Shown here in pieces: positions 34,839-43,397 of a stretch of 64,000 nucleotides of DNA. The translations under genes and the position numbers were made by a program. The stretch covers positions 186,001 through 250,000 of the forward strand of contig JAEUIQ010000043.1 of the NCBI GenBank assembly GCA_016794985.1. Reading direction: 5' to 3'. Below the pieces are notes generated by a model, which saw only the letters and a list, made by a program, of their open reading frames with translations, did no database searches and was not told the DNA's origin. The DNA comes from Planctomycetaceae bacterium. Its GTDB lineage: Bacteria > Planctomycetota > Planctomycetia > Pirellulales > Pirellulaceae. Position 1 is the first letter of the stretch; every line of letters begins with the position of its first letter.

Positions 34839-35198
34839 ATGGAATTGTTGTTGGCAACCGCGATTGGAGTCTTCACGGCCGCAGGAGTCTTCCTGGTTTT
34901 GCGTCCGCGAACGTTTTCTGTGGTGATGGGAATGAGCTTTTTGACATATGCCATCAACTTCTTTTTGGTGTCGGTCGGTCGACTGGCCATCAACCAACCG
35001 GACATCTTGGTTAAAGGTCGTGACCTAACTCAATACGCCGACCCGGTGCCTCCGGCGTTAGTTCTAACCTCGATTGTGATTTCGTTTGGCATGACCGCGA
35101 TCATGGTGGTGATGGGCGTGCGTGGTTTTTTCGAAAACAATAGCGACCATGTCAACATCGACGCCACTGAGGAATCGATTGCGAGGAGTCGCGAATGA
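34839..35198 (+). CDS. mrpC: Mrp antiporter subunit C (NuoK-like)
   Basis: Three-helix membrane subunit of the Mrp antiporter, related to NuoK of complex I. It has 119 residues. MELLLATAIGVFTAAGVFLVLRP is the first helix, then MGMSFLTYAINFFLVSVG, then PPALVLTSIVISFGMTAI, which includes the conserved DP-hinge region just before it (YADPVPPALVLT is typical of MrpC). GAGGAG lies six bases before ATG 34839, which is why the longer frame from 34776 inside mrpA is rejected. mrpD starts in the overlap ATGA at 35195. Confidence 0.94.
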   Translation: MELLLATAIGVFTAAGVFLVLRPRTFSVVMGMSFLTYAINFFLVSVGRLAINQPDILVKGRDLTQYADPVPPALVLTSIVISFGMTAIMVVMGVRGFFENNSDHVNIDATEESIARSRE

Positions 35199-36745
35199 AT
35201 CATTTGCTGATCTTGCCGATCTTGTTTCCGGCGATCATCGCTCCGTTGCTCGCCATGGCCGTTCGGCACGACATTGTCTTGGCGCGGGTCTTTTCGTTCG
35301 CGGCCACACTCGGCTTGGTGTTGTTGGGTTGCTTGTTGATGTGGACTGCCAGTGATGGGCAGATTCGAGTCTACGAATTGGGAGCTTGGAAAGCCCCCTA
35401 TGGAATTGTGCTCGTACTGGATCGGCTATCGGCACTGATGGTTTTGCTCACTGCATGTTTGGCGACTGTGGTACAACTGTACGCGATGAGCGGATGGGAC
35501 AGACGAGGCCATCATTTCTATTCCATGTTTCATGTTCTGTTGATGGGGGTCAACGGGGCGTTCTTGACCGGCGACTTGTTTAACTTGTTCGTGTTTTTCG
35601 AACTGTTGCTGATCGCGTCTTATGGCTTGATGGTGCATGGTGGAGGTCCAGCGCGATTCAAGGCCGGTCTGCAATACATTTCGATCAATCTCATTGGTTC
35701 GGTGATTTTTTTGATGGGGTTGGGAACGATTTACGGTGTGACCGGCACGTTGAATATGGCCCATTTCGCGGAACGAATTTCACAAGTTCCCGAATCTGAT
35801 CAAGCCATCATGGCGGTTGGAGCCAGCCTCTTGCTGGTTGTTTTTTGCATGAAAGCCGCTTTGGTTCCCTTGCATTTTTGGTTGCCGGCAACCTACTCCA
35901 ATGCCCCTCCGCCCGTTGCAGCGTTGTTTTCGATCATGTCCAAGGTTGGTGTCTACGCCTTGATTCGATTCAGCGACTTGTCACTACTGCAACAAGGTGG
36001 GCCTTTCGCGGGATTAGGAACGCAATGGCTGATGCCCTGTGCTGTGTTGACGCTGGTAGTGGGAGCGGTCGGTGTTCTCGCGGCCCGCAGTTTATCGCTG
36101 CAAGCCAGCTTCGCAGGTATCGCTTCGATCGGCACGATGCTGATCGCCATTGGACTCTACACTCCGGAAGCCCAAGCAGCGGGACTGTACTACATGTTGC
36201 ATTCCACGTTGGCGGTTGCGGCTCTGTTTTTAGTCATCGATATGGTCATCGTTCGTCGGCCTGGGGCAGGTGACGGGTTTGATCCCAAGCCATTTCCCAA
36301 TCAAGGGTTCTTGGCCGCTTTCTTCTTCGTTGCCGCTTTGATAGTTGTGGGTTTGCCACCTTCGTCAGGCTTTTTGGGGAAGCTACAGATATTGCATCAC
36401 CTGAAGTCCACTGACGATTGGCCCATGCTGTGGGCTGCGATCTTGGTTGCATCTTTCGTGACTCTATTAGGTTTTTCCCAAGCAGGCAGCTTTGTCTTTT
36501 GGAAATCCTCCGCCGATAAAAAGTATTCTCCAACGGTTGGCGAAGAGCGGCAAGCTACGGAATGTGAGAGCCAACCCTTAGCCTTGCCGGCAACGGCGGT
36601 CGGCATGGCATGGGCGTTGTTAGTTCTGTTGACCGTTTTCCCTAGTCCCGTAATGAACTATCTGGAAGCCACGGTGGCCCAGTTGTTCGATCCTCAGCAG
36701 TATATCAACGCGGTGTTGGAACCGGCGAAAAAGGCGGGCCTATGA
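35195..36745 (+). CDS. mrpD: Mrp antiporter subunit D (NuoM/N-like)
   Basis: Antiporter-type proton-pumping subunit of 516 residues and about 14 helices. FNLFVFFELLLIASYGLMVHGG holds the conserved Glu in helix 5, KAALVPLHFWLPATYSNAPPPVAALF the conserved Lys and the family signature, and the helix with H-x-x-S-T-L-A-V (YYMLHSTLAVAALF) follows. VGLPPSSGFLGKL is the usual later loop. Starts in the ATGA overlap with mrpC and ends in an ATGA overlap with mrpE, so expression is coupled through the operon. Confidence 0.95.
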   Translation: MNHLLILPILFPAIIAPLLAMAVRHDIVLARVFSFAATLGLVLLGCLLMWTASDGQIRVYELGAWKAPYGIVLVLDRLSALMVLLTACLATVVQLYAMSGWDRRGHHFYSMFHVLLMGVNGAFLTGDLFNLFVFFELLLIASYGLMVHGGGPARFKAGLQYISINLIGSVIFLMGLGTIYGVTGTLNMAHFAERISQVPESDQAIMAVGASLLLVVFCMKAALVPLHFWLPATYSNAPPPVAALFSIMSKVGVYALIRFSDLSLLQQGGPFAGLGTQWLMPCAVLTLVVGAVGVLAARSLSLQASFAGIASIGTMLIAIGLYTPEAQAAGLYYMLHSTLAVAALFLVIDMVIVRRPGAGDGFDPKPFPNQGFLAAFFFVAALIVVGLPPSSGFLGKLQILHHLKSTDDWPMLWAAILVASFVTLLGFSQAGSFVFWKSSADKKYSPTVGEERQATECESQPLALPATAVGMAWALLVLLTVFPSPVMNYLEATVAQLFDPQQYINAVLEPAKKAGL

Positions 36746-37311
36746 CCTCCACCTCAAATCAATCTGGGCATCATCACGAGCCTCATCACGAACACCACGC
36801 GAAACATCCCGAGCGGTCGCTGTTGCGCAAATGGTTTCCGCATCCGATCTTGAGTTTGGTTCTGATCGGACAATGGTTGGCATTAAACAACAGTCTCGCT
36901 CCGGGGCACATTGTGGTTGCGGTGATTTTGGCTGGTTTCATTCCAATTTACACTGCGAATTTCTGGCCAAATCGTCCCAAGCTCCGTGCCCCATTTACCT
37001 TTCTGATGTTTTTGTTCGTCTTTGTTTGGGATATTGTCGTTGCCAACCTGCAAGTTGCAACGTTGGTGATGTTTTATTCGCCATCCAAACTCAATAGCCA
37101 ATGGTTATGTGTCCCCTTGGAACTGCGACAACCCGAAGCGATCGCGATGTTGGCTGGCACGGTTTCCTTGACTCCGGGTACCATCAGCAGCGATCTTTCT
37201 CCGGACGGACGCTTCTTGCTGGTTCACTGCTTGCACGTGGACGATCCCGCCGCAGAAGTTCAAAAAATTAAAGATCGGTACGAACGCCGATTGAAGGCGA
37301 TATTCCCATGA
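36742..37311 (+). CDS. mrpE: Mrp antiporter subunit E with His-rich N-terminus
   Basis: Membrane subunit E, 189 residues, needed for assembly of the Mrp complex. The body is typical: NSLAPGHIVVAVILAGFIP, FVWDIVVANLQVATLVM, and LAGTVSLTPGTISSDLSPDGRFLLVHCL. The first ~25 residues contain eight or more histidines (GHHHEPHHEHHAKH) that ordinary MrpE lacks; this could bind metal or be a neutral low-complexity tail. Overlaps mrpD and mrpF by ATGA on both sides. Confidence 0.93.
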   Translation: MTSTSNQSGHHHEPHHEHHAKHPERSLLRKWFPHPILSLVLIGQWLALNNSLAPGHIVVAVILAGFIPIYTANFWPNRPKLRAPFTFLMFLFVFVWDIVVANLQVATLVMFYSPSKLNSQWLCVPLELRQPEAIAMLAGTVSLTPGTISSDLSPDGRFLLVHCLHVDDPAAEVQKIKDRYERRLKAIFP

Positions 37312-37577
37312 TGCAATTGGCCATTTACTTCTGTTATCTCGCCGTCAGCTTGGCGCTGCTGATGAACATTTGGCGACTATACATTGGGCCCAACGTCGTC
37401 GATCGCGTGATGGCTGCCGATACGTTAGTGATCAACTCAATGGTGTTGCTGATTCTTTATGGAATTCAAACCAAAACCACGTTGTACTTTGAATCGGCAC
37501 TGCTTTTGGCGATGTTTAGCTTCATTTCGACAGTGGCTTACTGCCGGTTCCTGATGCGGGGCGACATTGTTGAATAG
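37308..37577 (+). CDS. mrpF: Mrp antiporter subunit F
   Basis: Small three-helix subunit (89 residues) of the Mrp antiporter. The family core is clear: WRLYIGPNVVDRVMAADTLVINSMVLLILYG, with the Asp in the middle helix thought to lie in the ion path, and FESALLLAMFSFISTVAYCRFL as the last helix. Overlaps the end of mrpE by four bases. mrpG follows after 49 bases. Confidence 0.94.
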   Translation: MMQLAIYFCYLAVSLALLMNIWRLYIGPNVVDRVMAADTLVINSMVLLILYGIQTKTTLYFESALLLAMFSFISTVAYCRFLMRGDIVE

Positions 37578-37626
37578 GTTTCCCAGATCTGACGAATGAC
37601 ATCCCAGCGGAGTTCAGTGAGCCATT

Positions 37627-38028
37627 ATGTTTGAAATGCCAGCCAATGTTTGGGAATGGGTTGTGATCGCCAACCTCTTGATCGGGGGCGTATTTGTCTT
37701 TATTGGATCGCTGGGTTTGTTGCGACTCAATAACACGATGGCGAGAATGCACGCTCCATCCAAAGCCACGACCATCGGCATCGGCGGTGTCCTTGTGGCA
37801 TCGGTTTTCTACTTTTACCAAGTGGTCGACGAACCGTATCGTATTTTTCCCGCGCAAGACTTGCTCGTTGTGTTTTTCTTGTTTCTGACGGCTCCTGTAT
37901 CGGCACATTTTATGGCGAAGGCCTATCTCCACAAACATCCACCGCAAGAAAGCGATTTGCCGCAGCCCACGAATGGTGTCGGATGGGCCACCTTCAAGTC
38001 GCTGAAGTCTACCCACGATCACCCGTAA
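37627..38028 (+). CDS. mrpG: Mrp antiporter subunit G
   Basis: Last subunit of the Mrp operon, 133 residues and three helices. The family pattern is visible: LLIGGVFVFIGSLGLLRLNNTMARMHAPSKATTIGIGGVL (the R-x-x-D/N-x-x-x-R-x-H-x-x-x-K element), and LLVVFFLFLTAPVSAHFMAKAY. The polar tail has no match. No clear terminator follows before the convergent sulfatase gene ends at 38119. Confidence 0.93.
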   Translation: MFEMPANVWEWVVIANLLIGGVFVFIGSLGLLRLNNTMARMHAPSKATTIGIGGVLVASVFYFYQVVDEPYRIFPAQDLLVVFFLFLTAPVSAHFMAKAYLHKHPPQESDLPQPTNGVGWATFKSLKSTHDHP

Positions 38029-38118
38029 ACGTCTTGAAACATTACCCAAGTGGTCCTTGTCCAAAAAATACTCGTGACGTATCGCCGCAATTAGCTGCAT
38101 GTTTAGGATTGGATCGAC

Positions 38119-39657
38119 TTACGGCAGCCGAGTGTCCTGGTCGAAGCAAGGAAAAGGAAAATCCGGCTCCACGGTGCGTGTGGATTGATAGGCGCGAACC
38201 AAATCGGCCACAATCGTAGGATGAGTCTCCGCCAAGTTGTTTTCCTCTTTGAAGTCGGCTTCCAAATCGTACAGTTCCCATTCACTAGGCATCTTGGTCA
38301 TCAGACCTTTGCGGATGGCCTTCCATTTCCCGTCTCGAATCGCGACGATTCCTCCGTATTGTGGAAACTCCCAAATCATCGGTTGTGATCGATTCAAAGT
38401 CGCGCTTCCTCGCAAGGTATCGTTCAAATCAACTCCATCTGATTGCAATCCCGTTGGGAGTTTCGTTCTGGCAGCCTTGCAAAACGTTGGGAACCAATCC
38501 GGAAAATAACTAGGCACATTGGTCGTCGTACCGGGGCGGACGACGCCGGGCCAACGCACGAGGCATGGAATCCGAATCCCACCTTCGTCGCAGCTCCCCT
38601 TGTAGCCCTTCAAGTCTCCCGTCGAATCGAAAAATTCACTGGCTGCTCCGCCAATGCTCCAACGTTTGTCTTGGCCCGCGTGCGTCGGCCCGTTATCCGA
38701 GATAAACACGACCAACGTGTTGTCGGCAACGCCAAGCTCGTCCAAGCGATTCATGATTTTGCCAACATGATTATCTAAATGGGAGATCATGGCCGCATAG
38801 CCGGCCCGCGGCCTGGGATGGGGCAGGTAGCCATTTTCACCTCGGTAAGGCCCGGTTTCTTGATCCCATTCGTGAGGGTAGTGGTCCAGCCACTCCTGGG
38901 GTGGATGCATGGCCACGTGAGGTTCAACAAATGGTAGGTACAGGAAGAACCGACGTTGATGGTTCGAATCCAACCACTCGATTGCTTTGTCCAGTATTCT
39001 CTCTGGTGCGTAAACGTCAGCCCGGTAAGCCTCGGCCCGCACCTCGCCCTCGGGCTGTTTCCTGTGACCCGGAATGGGCCGCGAATTGATCTCATCGATT
39101 CGGTCATCGTCATCAAGATATGACGGATAATAGCTATGCGCGTTGCGTTGGCAATTGTAGCCATAAAATCGATCGAAGCCCTGTTTGATTGGCGAGCCAC
39201 TGGTATCGGTTGGGCCAAGCCCCCATTTTCCAAATCCACCGGTTGCGTAGCCCGCCTCTTGCAGCACTTCCGCGATGGTAATCGCCTCCGCAGTAATTGG
39301 CCATTGACCCGGAAAGGCGCGTCCATTGCCCGAATCTCGATTACCGCGAATTTCCGCGTGGGCCGAATGCTTGCCTGTCAAGAGTGTGCACCGAGCCGAA
39401 GCGCAGACAGGCGACCCTGTGTAGTGATTTGTAAATCGCATTCCCTGACTCGCCAAACGATCCAAATGCGGTGTTTGAATTTTCTCTTGGCCGTAACATC
39501 CTAAGTCGCCATATCCCAGATCATCCGCCAGGATGAGAACGATGTTGGGCTGGTCGGCGAAACCGTGCTGGTCTAACGTCAAGCCAACAAGACACAAAAC
39601 AGCCAAGCGGCAGAGGTACTTGATCGAAGCGAGCAACAACAGCTGGGGGTGGCTCAT
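38119..39657 (-). CDS. Secreted sulfatase with CxSxR modification motif
   Basis: Exported sulfatase of about 512 residues, probably cutting sulfate esters from algal or mucin-like glycans. The signal peptide is HPQLLLLASIKYLCRLAVLCLVGLTL and so on. Metal-binding NIVLILADDLGYGDLGCYG, the nucleophile region PVCASARCTLLTGKHSAH, FLYLPFVEPHVAMHPP and LVVFISDNGPTHAGQDKRW are all present. The formylglycine motif is usually C-x-P/A-x-R; here the third position is Ser (C-A-S-A-R, codon TCG, one base from the Pro codon CCG). ATG 39657 has AGAGGA upstream; the longer frame is rejected. No formylglycine-generating enzyme is nearby. Confidence 0.9.
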   Translation of the reverse strand: MSHPQLLLLASIKYLCRLAVLCLVGLTLDQHGFADQPNIVLILADDLGYGDLGCYGQEKIQTPHLDRLASQGMRFTNHYTGSPVCASARCTLLTGKHSAHAEIRGNRDSGNGRAFPGQWPITAEAITIAEVLQEAGYATGGFGKWGLGPTDTSGSPIKQGFDRFYGYNCQRNAHSYYPSYLDDDDRIDEINSRPIPGHRKQPEGEVRAEAYRADVYAPERILDKAIEWLDSNHQRRFFLYLPFVEPHVAMHPPQEWLDHYPHEWDQETGPYRGENGYLPHPRPRAGYAAMISHLDNHVGKIMNRLDELGVADNTLVVFISDNGPTHAGQDKRWSIGGAASEFFDSTGDLKGYKGSCDEGGIRIPCLVRWPGVVRPGTTTNVPSYFPDWFPTFCKAARTKLPTGLQSDGVDLNDTLRGSATLNRSQPMIWEFPQYGGIVAIRDGKWKAIRKGLMTKMPSEWELYDLEADFKEENNLAETHPTIVADLVRAYQSTRTVEPDFPFPCFDQDTRLP

Positions 39658-39988
39658 GGCGGGCAAATTCCTCTGCAGATGGGGGCTATTTCTCGAACCA
39701 CAACCTTTGCTACTCGGCGAGTTGTTGGGCGATTTAGTAAAAAATGGCAAACAGATGGAGTGACGCGATTCTGGGTTGAGATGCGTTAATCCTGACCCTC
39801 GTAAGGAACGACCGTTGCCAATCGCCTCACGCCAAGACGGTACTAAAGATACTGTTCGACCACTTGTTCATACCAGCCACTGCTCAAATCGCGGCCGGAA
39901 CTGAGGGCAAGTTTGACGGGCAGCGCACCGTCCCGGGCCGGCGAGCGACCCTGACAATTCTTCCTCTAAAAAAGTAGCCCCCGCCCGC

Positions 39989-40016
39989 TTTACAAGCGAG
40001 GAGAACGCGATATTAT
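39989..40016 (+). promoter_or_regulatory. Sigma-70-type promoter for the DUF1559-lipoprotein-Kelch cassette
   Basis: TTTACA (39989-39994), 16 bases, TATTAT (40011-40016). Transcription would start near 40023, inside the dyad operator, so a bound repressor would block it. Confidence 0.55.
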
Positions 40017-40017
40017 A

Positions 40018-40049
40018 TTGATACTGAGTCTCAAGATCGAATTGAGACT
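40018..40049 (+). promoter_or_regulatory. Fur-box-like operator: dyad plus a third half-site
   Basis: TTGATACT (40018-40025), one base, AGTCTCAA (40027-40034) forms a 17-base dyad with one mismatch, of the 7-1-7 type TGAnACT-n-AGTnTCA, which is like the classic Fur box TGATAATnATTATCA with C/G in the inner positions. A third half-site TTGAGACT follows at 40042-40049 in the phasing expected for overlapping Fur dimers. It covers the predicted transcription start. Which family member (Fur, Zur, Mur) binds is unknown. Confidence 0.55.
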
Positions 40050-40188
40050 GCCAACGCAGCCAGCCAGTAGGCTTCGACCTGGATTTGCTAGGTCGAATTG
40101 CCTCCGCCAGCCACGCAGGAATCCACTGCCCAGTTCGTCGTCATCCGACTGGGTTCACTTTCCTTGAAGCGCTGATGGAGGTTTTCTC

Positions 40189-41103
40189 ATGCGCCGATTT
40201 TTTTCCGTCGGTTCACGATCTATGGTGCTCGTTCGCGTTCCGCGACTGGGCTTTACCTTGGTGGAGTTGTTGGTTGTCATTGCCATCATCGGCATCCTGA
40301 TCGGCCTCTTACTGCCGGCCGTTCAGGTGGCTCGCGAAGCCGCTCGTCGGGCCCAATGCGCGAACCATCTTCGCCAGATTGGTTTAGCCCTCCACAACTA
40401 CGAAAGCAGCCAACGTAAATTTCCGGTAGGTTCCATCGAACGCAGTTTTGTCAGTGTCTTTGCGTCGGTGTTGCCGTACGTGGAGCAAGGCAACTTGCAT
40501 GATCGCTACGACTTTTCTCGCTTCTATACCGACCCGCAGAATGCTGCCGTTTCGCAGCAGGCCTTGCCGGTGTTCCTCTGCCCATCCATGGTTATTCCGC
40601 GCCGAGTTCCGGAGCCACTGGGCCATGAAGTCGGCGGACCTTCGAGCTACTTGGCAAGTGAAGGCAGCAATACACACATGACGGTCTCGGACGGCATGTT
40701 TGGCGTGAACTGGCCGTCGCATGGCTTCCACAACAGGCCACTTGGTTTCCGCGACATTTTGGATGGCTCGTCCAACACACTGGCTGTCGGTGAAACCACC
40801 TACGGCGCGTTGGACTACTATTGGGCCTCATCGGTGCCGCAAATTGGTGGCACGGTTCGATACGGTTTGGCTCGATGGGTGGTTGGTTATCCGCGTGGAG
40901 TATCCATGGGTACCACTCGCTTCCCGCTAAACCAACCTTCACGCCTGACACTAGGTGGCTACTCGAGCCAGCATCCCGGTGGGCTGAACTTTCTAAAGAT
41001 GGACGGCAGCACCCAGTATTTGGCTGAAGAAATCGATCCTGTGGTATTGCAGGCCCTTGGCACTCGCGCGGGTCGAGAGGTGATCAGCAATGACCCATTC
41101 TGA
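40189..41103 (+). CDS. DUF1559 protein with type IV pilin-like N-terminus
   Basis: Second DUF1559 protein of the window, 304 residues. The N-terminus [20 protein letters not shown] is a prepilin cleavage site and helix, then LLLPAVQVAREAARRAQCANHLRQIGLALHNYESSQRKFPVG. The C-terminal element SSQHPGGLNFLKMDGSTQYLAEEID is the family's H-x-G-G-x-N-x-x-x-x-D-G-S. GGAGG lies seven bases before ATG. It is the first gene of a three-gene set (overlapped 14 bases by the lipoprotein, then the DUF4198-Kelch gene), behind the Fur-like operator. A role in metal-regulated surface structure or uptake is inference. Confidence 0.88.
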   Translation: MRRFFSVGSRSMVLVRVPRLGFTLVELLVVIAIIGILIGLLLPAVQVAREAARRAQCANHLRQIGLALHNYESSQRKFPVGSIERSFVSVFASVLPYVEQGNLHDRYDFSRFYTDPQNAAVSQQALPVFLCPSMVIPRRVPEPLGHEVGGPSSYLASEGSNTHMTVSDGMFGVNWPSHGFHNRPLGFRDILDGSSNTLAVGETTYGALDYYWASSVPQIGGTVRYGLARWVVGYPRGVSMGTTRFPLNQPSRLTLGGYSSQHPGGLNFLKMDGSTQYLAEEIDPVVLQALGTRAGREVISNDPF

Positions 41104-41548
41104 AACGACGAATTCGGCAACGGCGTTTGGCTTTTCTCTTGTCTTGTTGTTGTTGGCCTTGTTCGCGACAATAACGGGAGCGGGTTGTCGTGAAACCAAG
41201 CCCGAGCGACTGGAGATTTCTGGAGTCATCACTTTGGATCAGAAGGCGATTGGACCGGTGCTGATCACATTGATTCCGACCGAACCGAATCAGGTTGGAT
41301 GCACGATGCTTGCCGAATCGGGTGCCTATCAAACAAGCCAACAGTCAGGTCCGTCTGAAGGCACCTATCAGGTCATCGTCTCGTCGCTGGAACCCGAACT
41401 GGAAGAACTGGAATCACGACGAGCGGCCAAGCAACCGCTCTTTAGTTCGGTCAAGATTCCGCTGAAATACCAGAGACCTGGGGAGTTGTGGGTCGACATC
41501 GAGTCCGGCGTCGAGAATCACCTGCGATTGGAACTGAGTTCGAAGTAA
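41090..41548 (+). CDS. Lipoprotein with carboxypeptidase-regulatory-like fold
   Basis: Predicted lipoprotein of 152 residues, function unknown. The signal is hydrophobic (ATAFGFSLVLLLLALFATI) and TGAGC could supply the lipidated Cys, with a less than ideal lipobox. The mature region begins LEISGVITLDQKAIGPVLITLIPTEPNQVG and contains EGTYQVIVSS, the pattern of small planctomycete lipoproteins with a transthyretin/carboxypeptidase-regulatory-like beta-sandwich that often follow DUF1559 genes. The start overlaps the DUF1559 gene by 14 bases, so the two are linked. Confidence 0.75.
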   Translation: MTHSETTNSATAFGFSLVLLLLALFATITGAGCRETKPERLEISGVITLDQKAIGPVLITLIPTEPNQVGCTMLAESGAYQTSQQSGPSEGTYQVIVSSLEPELEELESRRAAKQPLFSSVKIPLKYQRPGELWVDIESGVENHLRLELSSK

Positions 41549-41626
41549 AGCCTGGCCACCGGACGGTGCATGATTCGCAACTTGTTTGGTGGCATTTTTC
41601 TGATACCAACATGAGAGGATAAGTCG

Positions 41627-43357
41627 ATGGGATTCGCAAAAAACAAGTTCTTGATAGCCGCTTGCTTGACCTTGATGGTGGCGTTGGTTTTCGTTTCTAA
41701 CGCCGGTGCTCACTTCACTTGGGTGTTGTTGCCGGAACCTGGTTCGCGGCAATTTGCGGTCGTGTTCAGTGAAGGGTTGCACCCCGACAATCCCGACTAT
41801 TTAAGCCGCTTGGCCGACTCGCCGGTGATCGTGCATGGTCCTGACGGAAAGTCGACTGTCGTCGCGCTGCAACTGGCCGAAGATAAACTGGTGGGGGAAA
41901 TACCGAAAGACTTCGACGCGATCGCCCTCGAAATCCCGGTGACTTGGGGCGTGATCGAACGCGGTGGCGAAAGATTCTTACTCAAGTATCGAGCACTGGG
42001 TTTACTCGATCTGGACCGAGCATCTTCCCTGAAGTTCACAGCAGCTTCCGCGGCTGCACCTGCTCTTGAATTGTCGCGGTCTGAAAACAAACTGGTGGTG
42101 AAAGCCAGCGTGGGACAGGCTCCCATGGGCGAGGCGCAAATCAAAGTGATTGGTGCATCCGAGCCCCAAGAACTAACGACGGACTCGCAAGGCTTGGCAA
42201 CTTGGAACCATGCGGAAGCGAATGTGTACGGGCTTTTCGTCAAAGCCAGCCACCAAGAGGAAGGGCAACACAACGGCCAACCGTACGCGGAGGTGCGCAC
42301 TTACGCCACCCTGTCGGTTCGACTCGCCGTGTCGACGGACGCAACAGACGAGCCAGTTGCCCCGTTTCAATCTGTGGTGGAGAACGAACCTGGGATAGAC
42401 TTACCGGAATTGCCATTTGGGATCACGAGCTTTGGAGCAGCCCGCATCGGTGATGCGATTTACGCTTACGGTGGACATACCGGGTCGGCGCATAGCTATT
42501 GGAATACATCGCAGTCCAACCAACTCTTGCGTTGGGATTTGAATTCCGCGAACGGGAGTTGGGAGGCCATTGCCGAAGGCTCACATCGACTGCAGGGCTT
42601 GGCGATGGTTGGCTACGGAGACCGTTTGATTCTGGTTGGTGGTTTCTTCGCTAAGAACGCGGAAGGCGAGCCGCATCAATTGCATAGCCAGGACCAAGTG
42701 TCGGTATTCGATACCGTTACCAAGCAGTGGAGTGATCTACCGGCGTTGCCGAGCGGTCGCTCCAGTCACGATGCCATTGTTCATGGCGACAAGCTGTACG
42801 TAGTCGGCGGTTGGAATATGAAGGGCTCTGAGGCGACTATCTGGCACGATACCGCATTGGTGATGGATTTAAAGGCCGCAAACCCGACTTGGGTCGAACT
42901 GCCAAGCCCGGGCTTCGAGCGACGCGCTCTGGCGTTGGCGGCATTTGAAGACAAAATCTTTGCGGTGGGAGGTATGGAGCGACAGGGCACGCCAACTCGT
43001 CGGACGTCGATCTTTGACACGACGACTCAGCGTTGGAGCCATGGCCCTGAATTGGTCGGCACGCAAGACATGGTCGGATTTGGAGCTGCCTGTTGGGAGT
43101 TGGACGGTAAATTGGTCGCAACCACTTACGATGGAAGTGTGCAAGTTCTGAGCGAAGATCAGAAACAGTGGCGAAACGTTGGCCAAACGTCAAACGCCAG
43201 GTTCTTTCATCGGATGCTACCGTTGCGACCAGGACAATTGGTGTTGTTCGGAGGGGCGAATATGGAAAGCGGCAAGTTCACTCGCCCAGAAGTCATTCGC
43301 TGGGTGACAACCGAATCGACAAGTGGACGAACACCTGGCTCAAACGCGAATCGATAG
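41627..43357 (+). CDS. Secreted fusion of DUF4198-like domain and Kelch propeller
   Basis: Exported protein of 576 residues. After a signal peptide (core AACLTLMVALVFVSNAGA), HFTWVLLPEPGSRQFAVVF begins a DUF4198-like region (to about 225). That family, seen near metal transporters and TonB receptors, usually starts at a mature His as here. The second half (about 265-560) is a Kelch beta-propeller: repeats with GDAIYAYGGHTG, GDRLILVGGFFA, GDKLYVVGGWNM, DKIFAVGGMERQ and GQLVLFGGANME. ATG 41627 has GAGAGGA upstream. It is third in the set behind the Fur-like operator. Metal binding is inference from family and context; the fused architecture is read directly. Confidence 0.75.
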   Translation: MGFAKNKFLIAACLTLMVALVFVSNAGAHFTWVLLPEPGSRQFAVVFSEGLHPDNPDYLSRLADSPVIVHGPDGKSTVVALQLAEDKLVGEIPKDFDAIALEIPVTWGVIERGGERFLLKYRALGLLDLDRASSLKFTAASAAAPALELSRSENKLVVKASVGQAPMGEAQIKVIGASEPQELTTDSQGLATWNHAEANVYGLFVKASHQEEGQHNGQPYAEVRTYATLSVRLAVSTDATDEPVAPFQSVVENEPGIDLPELPFGITSFGAARIGDAIYAYGGHTGSAHSYWNTSQSNQLLRWDLNSANGSWEAIAEGSHRLQGLAMVGYGDRLILVGGFFAKNAEGEPHQLHSQDQVSVFDTVTKQWSDLPALPSGRSSHDAIVHGDKLYVVGGWNMKGSEATIWHDTALVMDLKAANPTWVELPSPGFERRALALAAFEDKIFAVGGMERQGTPTRRTSIFDTTTQRWSHGPELVGTQDMVGFGAACWELDGKLVATTYDGSVQVLSEDQKQWRNVGQTSNARFFHRMLPLRPGQLVLFGGANMESGKFTRPEVIRWVTTESTSGRTPGSNANR

Positions 43358-43397
43358 CGGCGTCTTTCAGTAAGTTGAGCGATCAGGGGCGGCCGGT

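Larger units (their letters stand above)
39658..40188. other. Divergent regulatory region between sulfatase and DUF1559 genes
   Basis: About 530 bases with no gene. The supported content is the promoter and operator at 39989-40049, and a run of ~140 further bases before the DUF1559 start that would be its leader. Nothing was recognised for the sulfatase side. Confidence 0.5.

Noticed and set aside
38941..38980. GGTTCGAATCC-like string resembling a tRNA T-arm
   Set aside because: It lies inside the sulfatase coding sequence and no acceptor or anticodon stem can be formed around it.
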